Part shown: positions 17,606-26,515 of the stretch, in pieces
Position numbering within the stretch: the first letter of the stretch is position 1
Layout of the letters: every line of letters starts with the position of its first letter
NCBI GenBank assembly: GCA_017475235.1
Contig: JAFVGA010000001.1
Coordinates: 131,240-195,239 of the forward strand
Length of the DNA stretch: 64,000 nt
From: Eubacterium sp.
GTDB taxonomy: Bacteria; Bacillota; Clostridia; Lachnospirales; Lachnospiraceae
Direction of reading: 5' to 3'
Notes under the pieces: generated by a model
Seen by the model: only the letters and a program-made list of their open reading frames with translations
The model's database searches: none
Told to the model about the DNA's origin: nothing
Translations under genes and position numbers: made by a program

Positions 17606-17843
17606 GATGCCGAGCGATAATATACTTTAAAAAATAAACATCATCTTTTTCTCCTTGCTTTGATGTTTTCTGAATATGTTATAATCATTTGGCACCCATT
17701 GCCGTGAGTGCTGTTTAGTATATTAGGGAGAATTAAACTCGGCAGATATTGTTATATGAATGTAGTAGTGGTATAATGCATTCATATACGCGACCTTTCG
17801 AAAAAAGAATTGGGAGTCACAAAGACTCCCTAATTCTTTTTTG
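17606..17843 (+). ncRNA. Candidate structured non-coding RNA, ~238 nt
   Basis: The 389-base gap 17524-17912 holds no credible ORF but several long complementarities. TGCCGAG (17608-17614) pairs with CTCGGCA (17738-17744). AATATACT (17619-17626) pairs with AGTATATT (17717-17724). TATATGAATG (17753-17762) pairs with CATTCATATA (17779-17788). An inner AACATC / GATGTT hairpin lies near 17636-17668. It begins at the expected start of the P1 copy-E transcript and ends in a strong terminator. Extra TATAAT-like boxes inside (near 17679 and 17772) could be internal promoters. Confidence 0.6.
17801..17842. terminator. Bidirectional terminator
   Basis: GAATTGGGAGTC (to 17818) pairs with GACTCCCTAATTC (from 17824), flanked by A6 on the left and T6 on the right, so it can stop transcription in both directions. 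Confidence 0.9.
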
Positions 17844-17872
17844 CTAATCAATATATTTTTTATTGTATATTA
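17841..17872 (+). promoter_or_regulatory. P1-family promoter, copy D
   Basis: TTGCTA (17841-17846), 20 bp, ATATTA from 17867, followed by CTATTGAAATAGATACA, which resembles the same region of copies A and B. This copy lacks the pseudoknot; instead AAAGCA / TGCTTT (about 17893-17912) would form a hairpin with the ribosome site AGGGAGG in its loop. Confidence 0.65.
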
Positions 17873-17912
17873 CTATTGAAATAGATACACATAAAGCAAG
17901 GGAGGTGCTTTT

Positions 17913-18098
17913 ATGTTTGATAGCATATTAAGCGTAATCAAAGCCAAAACCGAGCAAATGGCTTGGTATGGCTGTGATTATGTTGAAGACTCCGAAACAC
18001 CAATTCCAGAAGGCATTGATGGAGAAGAGTACAAAACGCTGATAGAAGCTCTCGATGATCTCATCGAAGCGTCAATGAGTGCGGGAAGAATGTATTAA
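17913..18098 (+). CDS. Small acidic P1-driven protein, 61 aa
   Basis: ATG at 17913 with GGGAGG 7 bases upstream. A single-gene unit with its own promoter and terminator, inserted between nrdG and nrdD. The protein is acidic and helical, with MAWYGCDYVEDSETP in the middle. No family recognised. Small acidic early proteins of phages are often inhibitors or DNA mimics; that is a hypothesis only. Confidence 0.75.
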   Translation: MFDSILSVIKAKTEQMAWYGCDYVEDSETPIPEGIDGEEYKTLIEALDDLIEASMSAGRMY

Positions 18099-18116
18099 TT
18101 CCTGCTCAAAAACAAC

Positions 18117-18147
18117 GAGGCTGACAATTAAGTCAGCCTCATTTTTT
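18117..18147 (+). terminator. Rho-independent terminator
   Basis: Perfect stem GAGGCTGAC (18117-18125) with GTCAGCCTC (18132-18140), followed by ATTTTTT. It lies between the convergent 61-aa gene and nrdD. Confidence 0.9.
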
Positions 18148-18162
18148 GTTTAAGAATTATTT

Positions 18163-19438
18163 TTATATAAGAGAGTGCTTTACTCTGTCATTAACTTCTG
18201 CTATCTTACCATCATTAAAGTTTCTGTAGTCTGTAGTAAGATATCCAGTTACTCGTCTAAGTCTTGTAATATCCTTAGATCCACACTGAGGGCAAGTATC
18301 CCCAGTTATTTCCCCAGAGAATCCGCATTTGTTACAATCATCAATAGGGAAATTGAATGCGAGATAAGGAATATCAAGTTCATCAAAAGCATAGTGAATG
18401 ATCTTCTCTATAGCTTTAGTATTTTGAACAAACATAGAATCGAGTTCTACGTATGTGATGCATCCACCAGTAGCGTACTTACAGAAAGGAGCTTCAATTT
18501 CCAATTTCTTATAAATACCAATTTTCTGCCATACTGGTACATGGTGTGAATTAGTGAGGTATTCTCTATCCGTAACATCTTTAATTACGCCATACTGTTT
18601 TCTTAATGCCCTAACAGCTTTAGTACATAATGCTTCTGCCGGTGTAGCATAGCAAGCAAAATTAAGATGATTACGTTCGCTTGCTTCTTTAGCAAATTCA
18701 TTTATACGCTTTACAACTTTAAGAGCGAACTCTCTAGCTTTATCAGATTCTACGTGGTTCTTTCCAAATAAAGCCACACACATTTCCGCAATACCAATAT
18801 AACCAATAGCAAGAGAGTTATGTTTTAATGCATTCTCTACTGTAATATTACAGTTTTCAGCACCCTGAATAGTATGATTTCTATACATGAATGGAGCAGC
18901 CTTAGGTGACTGTCTAATCATAATAGAGTATCTTTCAAGTAATCCTTCTTCTGCAAGTTTAAGAGTATCTTCAAAATCTTTCCAGAATCCATCTAAGTCT
19001 GCTTCTGATCTTTCTCCTAAACAGATTCCGTGTTCGATAGCAAGCTTAGGGAGAATGATTGTGTTAGGAACGTTATTACCTCTTCCCTGCCTCTTATATC
19101 CTAAACCATTAATATCATATCCTACATTCGTACGACACCCCATTCCTGCAAATAATGTATCAGGATCATTAGGGTCTTCGTGTGCTTCAGAGAAATCACA
19201 GTTAATGAAATTAGGATATATTCTCTTTGATAAGGATTCCAGTGCTTTCTGCATGATATCATAATTCGGATCACCAGGGTTAGCATTGACGCCTTTCTTA
19301 TATTGGAATATAGATATAGGGAATATAGAAGTCTTATGGAATTTACCAATACCCGCTATGCTGGCATTAAGTAAACCCTTAGAAACCATTCTGCCTTCTG
19401 GAGTAGTATCCCTACCAAAATTCAGCGATGTAAAAGGC
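18163..19438 (-). CDS. nrdD: Anaerobic ribonucleoside-triphosphate reductase NrdD, 3' exon
   Basis: C-terminal part of the class III reductase, which makes dNTPs without oxygen. Reading opens at the junction (codons for PFTSLNFGRDTTPEGR at 19437 down), upstream of the first internal ATG at 19389, so this is not an independent gene. It carries a zinc site (CNKC ... CPQC) and the glycyl-radical region RRVTGYLTTDYRNFNDGK near the C-terminus, with the radical Gly in VTGYL. Joined to the 5' exon it encodes 746 residues, a normal NrdD length. Confidence 0.9.
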
Positions 19439-19811
19439 CATTTATATTATCTTATGGGCTCTTTATCCCATAATTCTGGAACTTTCGTTCATACGGAAAC
19501 ACACATCGATAGTTCCGATACGTCTGTTAATTCAAGACCAGATTAGAGTACATTTCCACCCTCGTTAAACGTTAGGCATTATTACCAGGTTATAATAACG
19601 ATTATCTCTATAAGATAATGTGTCGGACACTCTTGGGGGAATTATATTCTTTGAAAAAGGTTCATCCCCTACTCGTTACGATGGTAATACATATTATTGT
19701 ATTACTTATCTCGGTACCAACTTATGTTTTACTATTTTTCAAGACACTTAGTCTCCACCGATATTGCCCGATTACGGTTTATTATTTCTAATAAACTAGC
19801 TCACTTACTTT
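19439..19811 (-). other. Intervening sequence in nrdD, probable self-splicing intron (373 nt)
   Basis: The NrdD frame is interrupted between the conserved HNLNTLESRSGSQ and PFTSLNFG. Removing 19811-19439 joins the codons as CAG CTG CCT (Q-L-P), restoring frame and family sequence. The 5' exon then ends in T and the insert ends in G, as in group I introns. It contains stop codons, no ORF and many hairpins (e.g. AGAC-TAAGT-GTCT). T4 nrdD (sunY) also carries a group I intron. I could not confirm a full group I core or a convincing P1 helix; another intron class is possible. Confidence 0.7.
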
Positions 19812-20776
19812 AGCTGGCTTCCTGATCTACTCTCTAATGTATTGAGATTATGATAAAGAGCTTCACATCCCTGTCTAAGTTCATCAGCCATCATATCATC
19901 AGCATATTCTTTTACTAATGGATGGAGATCGTATTTTGGATCATTTATAGAGAGTTTCTGATCTTTAGGATAATTTGTTTCTATAAAATGATTGCTTCTA
20001 GATTCTATATATTTGAGTCCTATTCTATAGTATCTCTGATAAGAATTCTTAATGAATCTAGCCAAGTCTGTATCAGCATGGATGGTTGCTACACCGCCAA
20101 ACTGACAAAGACTATTTAACTGGTACGCTACTGGCATTTGTTGAGCTGCCGTAGCAAATATACTTGGTACTCTTACTCCGCCATTACGAGTTTCGAATCC
20201 TCCGGTTTCTGGATCGAATAGTTTATCAAAATTCAGGAATAAACAATTGTGCACCCCATATATAGCTTTCTCTAAATCATGCTGATACACAAGCATTTCC
20301 TTGTGAGCCTTAGCAATCTTAGGAGAAAGTCCTCCAAATTCAAGAGCGATTGTTTTTGATACATCAGATGCGGCTTCTTTTTCTCTTCCTGAGAAAGAAT
20401 ACTCATCCACATTAGCATTAGAGTTCTGTACATTCTCGCACTCTACTCTAGCTTTGTATTTATCGATGATTACTATATTCTTGTTTCTAGCCATCTCTCG
20501 CTTATAACGATAAGTAATGTAGCCTTCAGCTATATCAGTAAGATTAAGCATTAAGTCCTTAACTACTATATCCTGAATATTCTCTACACTAATCTCGTCT
20601 ACCCCTAATGAAAGTATTGCTGCGTTGATTCTGTTTACTGCTTCTTCAATATCCTCATCAGAATATACGTTAGAAGCTTGGATGTTTGCTTTTTTGATTG
20701 CGTCGAATATCTTGACAGATGTAAAAGGTGTTACAGTTCCATCTCTCTTGATACACTTTAAATTAGAATTATTCAT
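19812..20776 (-). CDS. nrdD: Anaerobic ribonucleoside-triphosphate reductase NrdD, 5' exon
   Basis: The start MNNSNLKCIKRDGT at 20776 has AGGAGGG 6 bases upstream and is preferred to an ATG at 20833. Residues 1-90 form an ATP-cone (IKRDGTVTPFTSVKIFDAIKKA), the allosteric domain, followed by the first part of the reductase barrel up to HNLNTLESRSGSQ. Unspliced translation would add two residues and stop at 19805. P2 promoter at 20801-20816. Acts with NrdG (16458-17036). Confidence 0.9.
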
Positions 20777-20800
20777 AAAAATCCCTCCTGAATTTAATGT

Positions 20801-20816
20801 AGTATAGATATGTTTC
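20801..20816 (-). promoter_or_regulatory. P2-family promoter for nrdD
   Basis: GAAAC-ATATC-TATACT on the minus strand, 25-40 bases before the nrdD start. Confidence 0.65.
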
Positions 20817-20853
20817 GGAGATTGTACAATCAAGAATTACTGGCAAACTTTGG

Positions 20854-20882
20854 AAAAAATATAGGCGGTCATAAAGACCGCC
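20854..20882 (-). terminator. Rho-independent terminator after the gp46-like gene
   Basis: Stem GGCGGTC (20864-20870) with GACCGCC (20876-20882), followed on the minus strand by TATATTTTTT. It lies immediately after the stop of the Rad50-like gene. Confidence 0.85.
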
Positions 20883-20887
20883 CTCTT

Positions 20888-23599
20888 TTAATCGTAGTAA
20901 CTCCAGATGATATTTCCATCTATACACTGTCCATCAGCATTGTCATTCTTGAGTAATATGATGTCGCACTCACTATTAGAAAGCTCTATATTGTGAGATA
21001 TCATGATAGCCTGCTTAGATCCAGATAAGTCCATAACTGCCGCTATAGTAGCAGGGAAGTTTCTTCGATTCATTGGATCTAACGTTGCATCGACTTCATC
21101 AGCTGTTAATACATTGAGCTTAGAAGACGACTTATTAGCTAATGCGAAAGATATTATAGTGCTCACTAAAGCAGTCTGTCCTGCAGATAAAGACTTAATA
21201 TCATCGTGAGCAATACCGTTCTCTACTGCAACAGGAATTCTGAATTCGTTTTCGTTGATGATAAATGGTTTAAGCATTAACGATCCGCCAAACAAACTAC
21301 GAAGTATTCTGTTTGAATCGACAATGATATCATTCATGTACAATCCAAGGAAGATATTCTGAATACCTCCCTGAGCAGGGTTGGTATAATACTTAATCTT
21401 TTCTACAAGTAAGAACTTATCCTGAACTTCATTGATCTCTGCAGCGTACTGAGATATGAGTTTAAGATTAAACTTAATCTCATTCTCTCTTGTCTTACTA
21501 GCTTGGATAGCCGCAGTAAGCTGTTGTTTCTTTGCTTCTAATTCGGCAATCTTAGCATTACATCTTTCGATCTCTTCAAAAGCCTTACAGCATTCTAAGT
21601 ACTCGGAGCTATATTTTTTATATCCTATACTCAGATCTCGTTCTTTCTCAAGCTCTATGATTACTCTATTAGACGCATCTATACTATCCTTAATCTCTAT
21701 ATTCTTTTGTGTCAATTCAGATATAGACGAAGTAGCATCGTCTATAGATTCCATCAGCACACTTAGGTCTAATTGAAGTTCTTCTAGGATGGATTGCTTC
21801 TCGTCATATACTTCCATATCCTTTTCATATATAGCGAGATCACTCTTATACTTATTATAAAGATCGATACAGTTTGCATCTACCGCTTTATCATGTAAGA
21901 AATCTGTGTACTTCCAAGACTTGTGGTTACAAATGTCCGTCAAAAGCTTAGAACGTGAAATTACCAATTCTCCAAGTCCCAACCTCTCCAGAATAGGCAT
22001 AATCGGGGAGATAAATAAGAAACAAGTGTTAATAAATTTCACTACATCCTCTATATGAGTATACGTTTTTATAGTCTCTGTAGCCGACTCTATGGTATCT
22101 TTCTCATGTTCTATATCTTTTCTGACCTTAGCCAATTCCTTATCTATCTCTTTCTCAGAATTATATCCGGTATCGAGAGAATCTTTTATAAAAGGACAAG
22201 AATCGATCTTACAGGCTTTTGGTCTCTGAGATGCCCTCCACATCATAGACTTTTTCACGTCTAATTCAGTTTCTTTGGTAGAAAGTTCCAATAGCTTTTT
22301 CGAGCTATTTTCTATATATTCCTTATTCATATCAACTATAGCCTTTATAGGAGATGAATCTCCAGTATCAAGAATAGCAAGAGTATACTCTAATCTATCC
22401 TTAGATATATCTTCACTTGAAGAATAGTAGTTGGCTATTTCATCTCTAAGACTACAGAGATTCTTATAGGCAATAATGTACTCATCTTTAGAAACCATAT
22501 TATTTATATCTACACCTAAAGCGATTACATCTTTCTTATACCGCTCAACAAGCTCTTTACACTCATCATACTTAGCCTTGATGTCTTCGTAAGACTTCAT
22601 ATCATAAGCAGTTATTTTGGCTTGCTTCTCTTGAATACGTTCTGCTTTATCTTCATTAGCTTTAATTAGTTTATCAATAGTATCCTGATTCTTTTCTATC
22701 TGAAGATTAGCTGTGACTGTACTATCAGCAAACTCTTTAATCTTATCCTCATATACTTTTGGGTCTTGAAGTTTCTCTGGAGCTCTATGAAGCTTAGATA
22801 ACTCGTTATCTATAAAGTCTAAGTGTCCTTTAATATCATTGTACTTTAACTCTAATGAACCATCAGGATCCTGCTTATACTTTAGGGCTTTATTAACACC
22901 AATAGCTTCATTGATCTGTTCCAAAGCAGCTTCAGCTTTAGCAGTGGCTGTTTCTGATTGAGCCAATGCGACATTCAATGTATCCATATTTCCTAAAGAA
23001 TCTATCTTAGACGTAATACGCTTGATTGTATCTCTATAGAATATAGACTTCTTGTTTATCTTCTTGAAGATATCTGTATAAGCTTTGGTTTCTTCAATAA
23101 TAGCATTAACGTACTTCTTTCTGTCAGATGGAGTCTTATCTGCTAAACCTCTATCGTTAGTATTCATTCGTGTGAGAGATAAGAAGTTTGGATCCAACTC
23201 GAATTCGGAGAATACTAAATCTTTACACGAAGAAACTTTTCCTGTAGGATTCAAGTTTTCTACTCTACCATCAGGAAAGTGTTTAGTGATATAACCCATA
23301 GTGGTGGTTCTATTACCATTAGCATCTAACGGATGTTTATACTCTATGCGATAAGCACATCCATTAACTTCATCAAACAAACCCACAACTTTAGAAGCAG
23401 GCATATTAGGAATGAAGTTTATATTGTCATCTGGTAATGGAGATATGGCTTTAAGAATTGTAGATTTACCAGAACCATTATCTCCTAATATTCTAACTAT
23501 ACGGCTTCTACATTTAGTAAAGTCTATCTCAATCGTATTGAGATGAAGACCATTGTATATACCGGCATAGTTTTCAAGTTTAAGATATGTATATACCAT
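20888..23599 (-). CDS. Rad50/SbcC/gp46-like recombination ATPase, 903 aa
   Basis: An SMC-type ABC ATPase that works with the Mre11-like nuclease (55385-56491) in end processing and recombination-dependent replication. The Walker A (GDNGSGKST) is near residue 40. Two long coiled-coil arms flank a central hook region near residue 465 where KACKIDSCPF replaces the usual CxxC. The ABC signature LSAGQ (near 806) and Walker B (VLTADEVDATLDP) follow. The start at 23599 (MVYTYLKLEN) is chosen with GGAGG 5 bases upstream. In T4 the two genes are adjacent; here they are 32 kb apart. Confidence 0.88.
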   Translation of the reverse strand: MVYTYLKLENYAGIYNGLHLNTIEIDFTKCRSRIVRILGDNGSGKSTILKAISPLPDDNINFIPNMPASKVVGLFDEVNGCAYRIEYKHPLDANGNRTTTMGYITKHFPDGRVENLNPTGKVSSCKDLVFSEFELDPNFLSLTRMNTNDRGLADKTPSDRKKYVNAIIEETKAYTDIFKKINKKSIFYRDTIKRITSKIDSLGNMDTLNVALAQSETATAKAEAALEQINEAIGVNKALKYKQDPDGSLELKYNDIKGHLDFIDNELSKLHRAPEKLQDPKVYEDKIKEFADSTVTANLQIEKNQDTIDKLIKANEDKAERIQEKQAKITAYDMKSYEDIKAKYDECKELVERYKKDVIALGVDINNMVSKDEYIIAYKNLCSLRDEIANYYSSSEDISKDRLEYTLAILDTGDSSPIKAIVDMNKEYIENSSKKLLELSTKETELDVKKSMMWRASQRPKACKIDSCPFIKDSLDTGYNSEKEIDKELAKVRKDIEHEKDTIESATETIKTYTHIEDVVKFINTCFLFISPIMPILERLGLGELVISRSKLLTDICNHKSWKYTDFLHDKAVDANCIDLYNKYKSDLAIYEKDMEVYDEKQSILEELQLDLSVLMESIDDATSSISELTQKNIEIKDSIDASNRVIIELEKERDLSIGYKKYSSEYLECCKAFEEIERCNAKIAELEAKKQQLTAAIQASKTRENEIKFNLKLISQYAAEINEVQDKFLLVEKIKYYTNPAQGGIQNIFLGLYMNDIIVDSNRILRSLFGGSLMLKPFIINENEFRIPVAVENGIAHDDIKSLSAGQTALVSTIISFALANKSSSKLNVLTADEVDATLDPMNRRNFPATIAAVMDLSGSKQAIMISHNIELSNSECDIILLKNDNADGQCIDGNIIWSYYD

Positions 23600-23626
23600 C
23601 ATAACCTCCAAAAATCATCCAGTGCT

Positions 23627-23884
23627 CTACCAATGAGCACCAGGGACTATACATTCAAAAAATTCTTTCTTATAAACAGGGTGTGGGTTACCGTTAAGGT
23701 CCCAAAATATATTGTACATCTTTCTGCACTTAGGACAGAATAACGATTTTACACTTCTAAACACTATAGATGCATCATCTATTTCAAAAGCTCTACCATC
23801 TACAGTTACGAGTTTAAACTCTGTATCACAATATTTACAGTGTTTACTGTCAGTTTGTTTGAACATGTCATTCATTTCAAGCAT
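23627..23884 (-). CDS. Zinc-ribbon protein with N-terminal DMF peptide, 85 aa
   Basis: The start MLEMNDMFKQT at 23884 (GAGGTG upstream) lies after the terminator at 23924-23956, so the longer frame to 24031 is not used. It carries a CKYC ... CPKC zinc ribbon (about residues 15-70). The N-terminal LEMNDMFK matches the LxxxDMF(R/K) peptide found in the split beta subunit and the DnaB-like helicase, suggesting this small protein joins the same complex. Encoded just ahead of the gp46-like gene. Confidence 0.75.
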   Translation of the reverse strand: MLEMNDMFKQTDSKHCKYCDTEFKLVTVDGRAFEIDDASIVFRSVKSLFCPKCRKMYNIFWDLNGNPHPVYKKEFFECIVPGAHW

Positions 23885-23923
23885 TACGCAACACCTCTTT
23901 ATGTATAGGTTCCAGGTATGATA

Positions 23924-23956
23924 CAAAAAGAATAGCGGACGCCAAAGCGTCCGCCT
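23924..23956 (-). terminator. Rho-independent terminator
   Basis: Perfect stem GCGGACGC (23935-23942) with GCGTCCGC (23947-23954), followed on the minus strand by TATTCTTTTT. No gene ends just before it on the minus strand, so it may end the RNA between 24175 and 23957. Confidence 0.8.
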
Positions 23957-24175
23957 TTCTATCGAAATGACAACCCGCAGACTATCAGCACCAAAGAACG
24001 CAACGGCCAACGTAAAACAGAATAGCTGCATACTACTTGGGATATCCAGAGCAATTACCGGTTAAAGCTCTCTCCAACGTAGATCATCGCCTGCTTCTCA
24101 ATTTCTTAACACGTCGACCACCATTCTTCGCAATGCTGAATTTTAGCACTGTCATTTTACAAGTATGTTTATAGA
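23957..24175 (-). ncRNA. Candidate non-coding RNA ahead of a terminator, ~220 nt
   Basis: A 290-base gap (23885-24175) with no gene but a strong terminator at its downstream end. The minus strand shows hairpins AGAGC / GCTCT around AACCGGTAATT (near 24070-24047) and CAGTGCT / AGCATTG (near 24152-24132). The element AGAGC, AACCGG, GGTAATTGCT recurs in the gap at 56546-56777. It could instead be only the 3' UTR of the 130-aa gene. Confidence 0.35.
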
Positions 24176-24568
24176 TCAAAATGGGGAAGTTGCTTTCTGA
24201 TACATTCTAACCCATCTTAGCATTCGAGTTAAATCTGTATCAGCTGTATATTTATTGTGTCCATACTTTGTATAATAGAACAAAGTAAAACATTCAGGAC
24301 ATACCATAGCTGTTGTAACTGTAGGCATATCTTCTGGAAATTTTGGCGGTTCCGGTATCCACATAACTTTCTTATCAGGCCATACTTGAACGGGATCAAT
24401 CTCAGGATATTCGGCTCGTAAATCCATTTCCCAATCTACACCATTAGGGATAATGGCAACTCGAAGATCCGTAAGATATCGTCTTCCGTAATGAAAACAA
24501 TTGCATTTCGGACAAAATAAAATGTCCGATGGCAGGTTTTTCTTTTTAAATGGGAATATCGGTTCCAT
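24176..24568 (-). CDS. Zinc-ribbon protein, 130 aa
   Basis: Two CPxC pairs (CPKCNC near residue 19, CPEC near residue 93) form a split zinc ribbon with a large insert between them. ATG at 24568 is used with AAAGG upstream; GTG at 24574 is an alternative. It is Trp/Pro-rich in the middle and ends in a basic helical segment. It lies directly after a 77-aa gene and downstream of the RNA polymerase beta N-half, so a link to transcription is possible but unproven. Confidence 0.75.
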   Translation of the reverse strand: MEPIFPFKKKNLPSDILFCPKCNCFHYGRRYLTDLRVAIIPNGVDWEMDLRAEYPEIDPVQVWPDKKVMWIPEPPKFPEDMPTVTTAMVCPECFTLFYYTKYGHNKYTADTDLTRMLRWVRMYQKATSPF

Positions 24569-24570
24569 AA

Positions 24571-24804
24571 TCACTCATACCTTTCTGGTGTATGATATAC
24601 AGAATCGATTCTTCCTGTTGCAATTAATCTCGAATCAGCATACGTTGCTTTATTCGAAGAGGAAATATAGGTGAACGGTCGCATTTGACCATTCACCATT
24701 ACATTTCCTGGCACGTATGTCTGATTCATATTCTTAGCTAACTTCTTCTTCTCCTCATGTTGATCATGAGAATAGAAGAAGTAGCGAACATGCATATCAG
24801 CCAT
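24571..24804 (-). CDS. Small hypothetical protein, 77 aa
   Basis: ATG at 24804 with GAGGAGG 9 bases upstream, one base after the stop of the beta N-half. Basic N-terminal half, then a Ser/Thr/Tyr-rich stretch. No family recognised. Its tight spacing in the operon suggests co-expression with the polymerase fragment. Confidence 0.7.
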   Translation of the reverse strand: MADMHVRYFFYSHDQHEEKKKLAKNMNQTYVPGNVMVNGQMRPFTYISSSNKATYADSRLIATGRIDSVYHTPERYE

Positions 24805-26502
24805 TTATATTGCCTCCTCTGTTCCTGCAAAATACTGAATAGTTCCTGATGCTTCCATTGGATAACCACCGATTTCTCCAAGATCTACTTCCTGAACCAT
24901 TCTAGCTATATTGCTTATGAATGAATTTGTCTCAATGAGGTCTGTTCTGTTAGGGAATACCTGAATGATATTATTGTTCTGCATATAGATTCCATACAGT
25001 TCATTGAGAACTTCTCTCCAGTTGTTCGGTTCTTCGAACTCTGAGAATGATCCATTATAAAGCTGAGCATATGGACATATAGTTCCGCTCATTCCTGGAT
25101 CTGAGTTAGAAGACGTATCGATATCGACATTACCAAGTTGATTCGGATATACCATTCTATACGAAACTGGTACAGCTGATGTCTTCTTGGATCCGATACC
25201 CTGAATTCCTTTATAAGTAAATTCGGTTGCTACTAAGCCTGTGTTGTCATTAACCGTATCATTATATGCGATAAGACCTTCGGCAGACTTAATATTTTTG
25301 AGTAACCAGTCATGCTTAATCATTATAGTCTTCTTAAGCTGAGACAGTGTTACATTATTGATATTGTTTGTTCTCTGAATGATTCTCTTACTGAGCTGAG
25401 AAGCATAGATTACAGCAATATATTCTTCGAATCTTACTCGCTTCGTAGATATATTCGTGTTGCTCTTTGCTCTCAGTTCCTTAAACTGATATGATATCCA
25501 TCTAAGGAGAGCATATACATCAGCTTTATCTCTGTGAGGGAGATGAATCTTAGTATATGTGATAGAATCATAAAGATGCTCGAATGAATCCAATATTGCC
25601 CAACCCTTTTCAGGAGTTTCACAACCATAGTCTTCACCGAGCTTTGCAAGCCAAAAGTTCTGATTGAAGATATCCCTGATAGTCATGTCTGGATCAGATT
25701 CTAATGTATCGATGATACAATAGATCATTGACTGCATAACTGGATTCTCTTCAAAGATTCTCTTGTCTATTGTGAAGAATACTCCTCTCTTCTCAAAGCA
25801 GTATACGTTTTCAGAAACATCTGGGAACTGAGAGATTGAGAGGAATCTTAAGTAGAGATACTCCATAGCTCCATAGAACCCAAACTTCGCTAAGAAGTAC
25901 TTCGGAATCTGAGTCCTAGTCTGCGGAACTATTGTCGCATTCTCATATGAGAAACAAGCAACTTCTTCTCTCTTAATAGTCTTGAGCTTCACTTTATAGC
26001 GATAGTTGTTGAACGCTCTAAATGAAGTCTTGAATACAACGATAGAAGCTTTGTTGCTGTTCTTAATATATGTAGAAGCATCTACAATCTGATGAGTTGC
26101 TAAATAGCATACACCATCTACATAGAAGAAATACTTATCGACAATTCTAGGAATGTCTATATAGACAATTACTTCTTCTGATCCACCAATAGTTTCGAGA
26201 TAATAGATTACCTCTAAGATAAACATATTGGTTTCCTTAAGATTAATGTAATCGTACTGATTGTACTTTAATCTTCTATTACCATATTCCTTTTCCTGAG
26301 CATGGAGTATGGCGTTGATGTCTTTCTCGTCTTCTATAATTCTGAAAGACTTTATCTTTATCTTGAAATATGTATCACGCTCAAATGAACGTAATATATG
26401 CATAAGATAGATTACTGTCTGCATGTCGGATCTCTCATAGAGAGCACTATTATAATCAGGTATATTTGACCTGATATAGTCGGCTATTACCTCCTGATAT
26501 CT
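24805..26502 (-). CDS. RNA polymerase beta subunit, N-terminal half (split), 565 aa
   Basis: The start MRYQEVIADYIR at 26502 has GGAGGG 5 bases upstream. The protein is diverged, but near its C-terminus SYRMVYPNQLGNVDIDTS followed by DPGMSGTICPYAQ aligns with the RpoB block R-x-VHPxHYGRxCPIDTPEGxNIGLI, the rifampicin region. It stops shortly after. The next RpoB block (DDANR) is found at the start of the separate protein encoded at 31027-33303, so beta is split at this point, as in the non-virion polymerases of phiKZ-like and AR9-like phages. It should assemble with that protein and beta-prime parts outside the window. Confidence 0.8.
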   Translation of the reverse strand, partial: RYQEVIADYIRSNIPDYNSALYERSDMQTVIYLMHILRSFERDTYFKIKIKSFRIIEDEKDINAILHAQEKEYGNRRLKYNQYDYINLKETNMFILEVIYYLETIGGSEEVIVYIDIPRIVDKYFFYVDGVCYLATHQIVDASTYIKNSNKASIVVFKTSFRAFNNYRYKVKLKTIKREEVACFSYENATIVPQTRTQIPKYFLAKFGFYGAMEYLYLRFLSISQFPDVSENVYCFEKRGVFFTIDKRIFEENPVMQSMIYCIIDTLESDPDMTIRDIFNQNFWLAKLGEDYGCETPEKGWAILDSFEHLYDSITYTKIHLPHRDKADVYALLRWISYQFKELRAKSNTNISTKRVRFEEYIAVIYASQLSKRIIQRTNNINNVTLSQLKKTIMIKHDWLLKNIKSAEGLIAYNDTVNDNTGLVATEFTYKGIQGIGSKKTSAVPVSYRMVYPNQLGNVDIDTSSNSDPGMSGTICPYAQLYNGSFSEFEEPNNWREVLNELYGIYMQNNNIIQVFPNRTDLIETNSFISNIARMVQEVDLGEIGGYPMEASGTIQYFAGTEEAI

Positions 26503-26515
26503 CATAATATCCCTC

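Noticed and set aside
18163-19389. A separate 408-aa gene starting MVSKGLLNAS
   Set aside because: Conserved NrdD sequence continues upstream of this ATG to 19438, so the ATG is internal to an exon.
19741-19780. A group I 'S-element'-like word on the plus strand of the nrdD insert
   Set aside because: The insert is transcribed from the minus strand, so the plus-strand word cannot be part of the intron core; it was not used as evidence.
23885-24031. Extended N-terminus of the 85-aa zinc-ribbon gene
   Set aside because: This part of the frame spans a perfect rho-independent terminator and has no ribosome site; MLEMNDMF at 23884 is preceded by GAGGTG.
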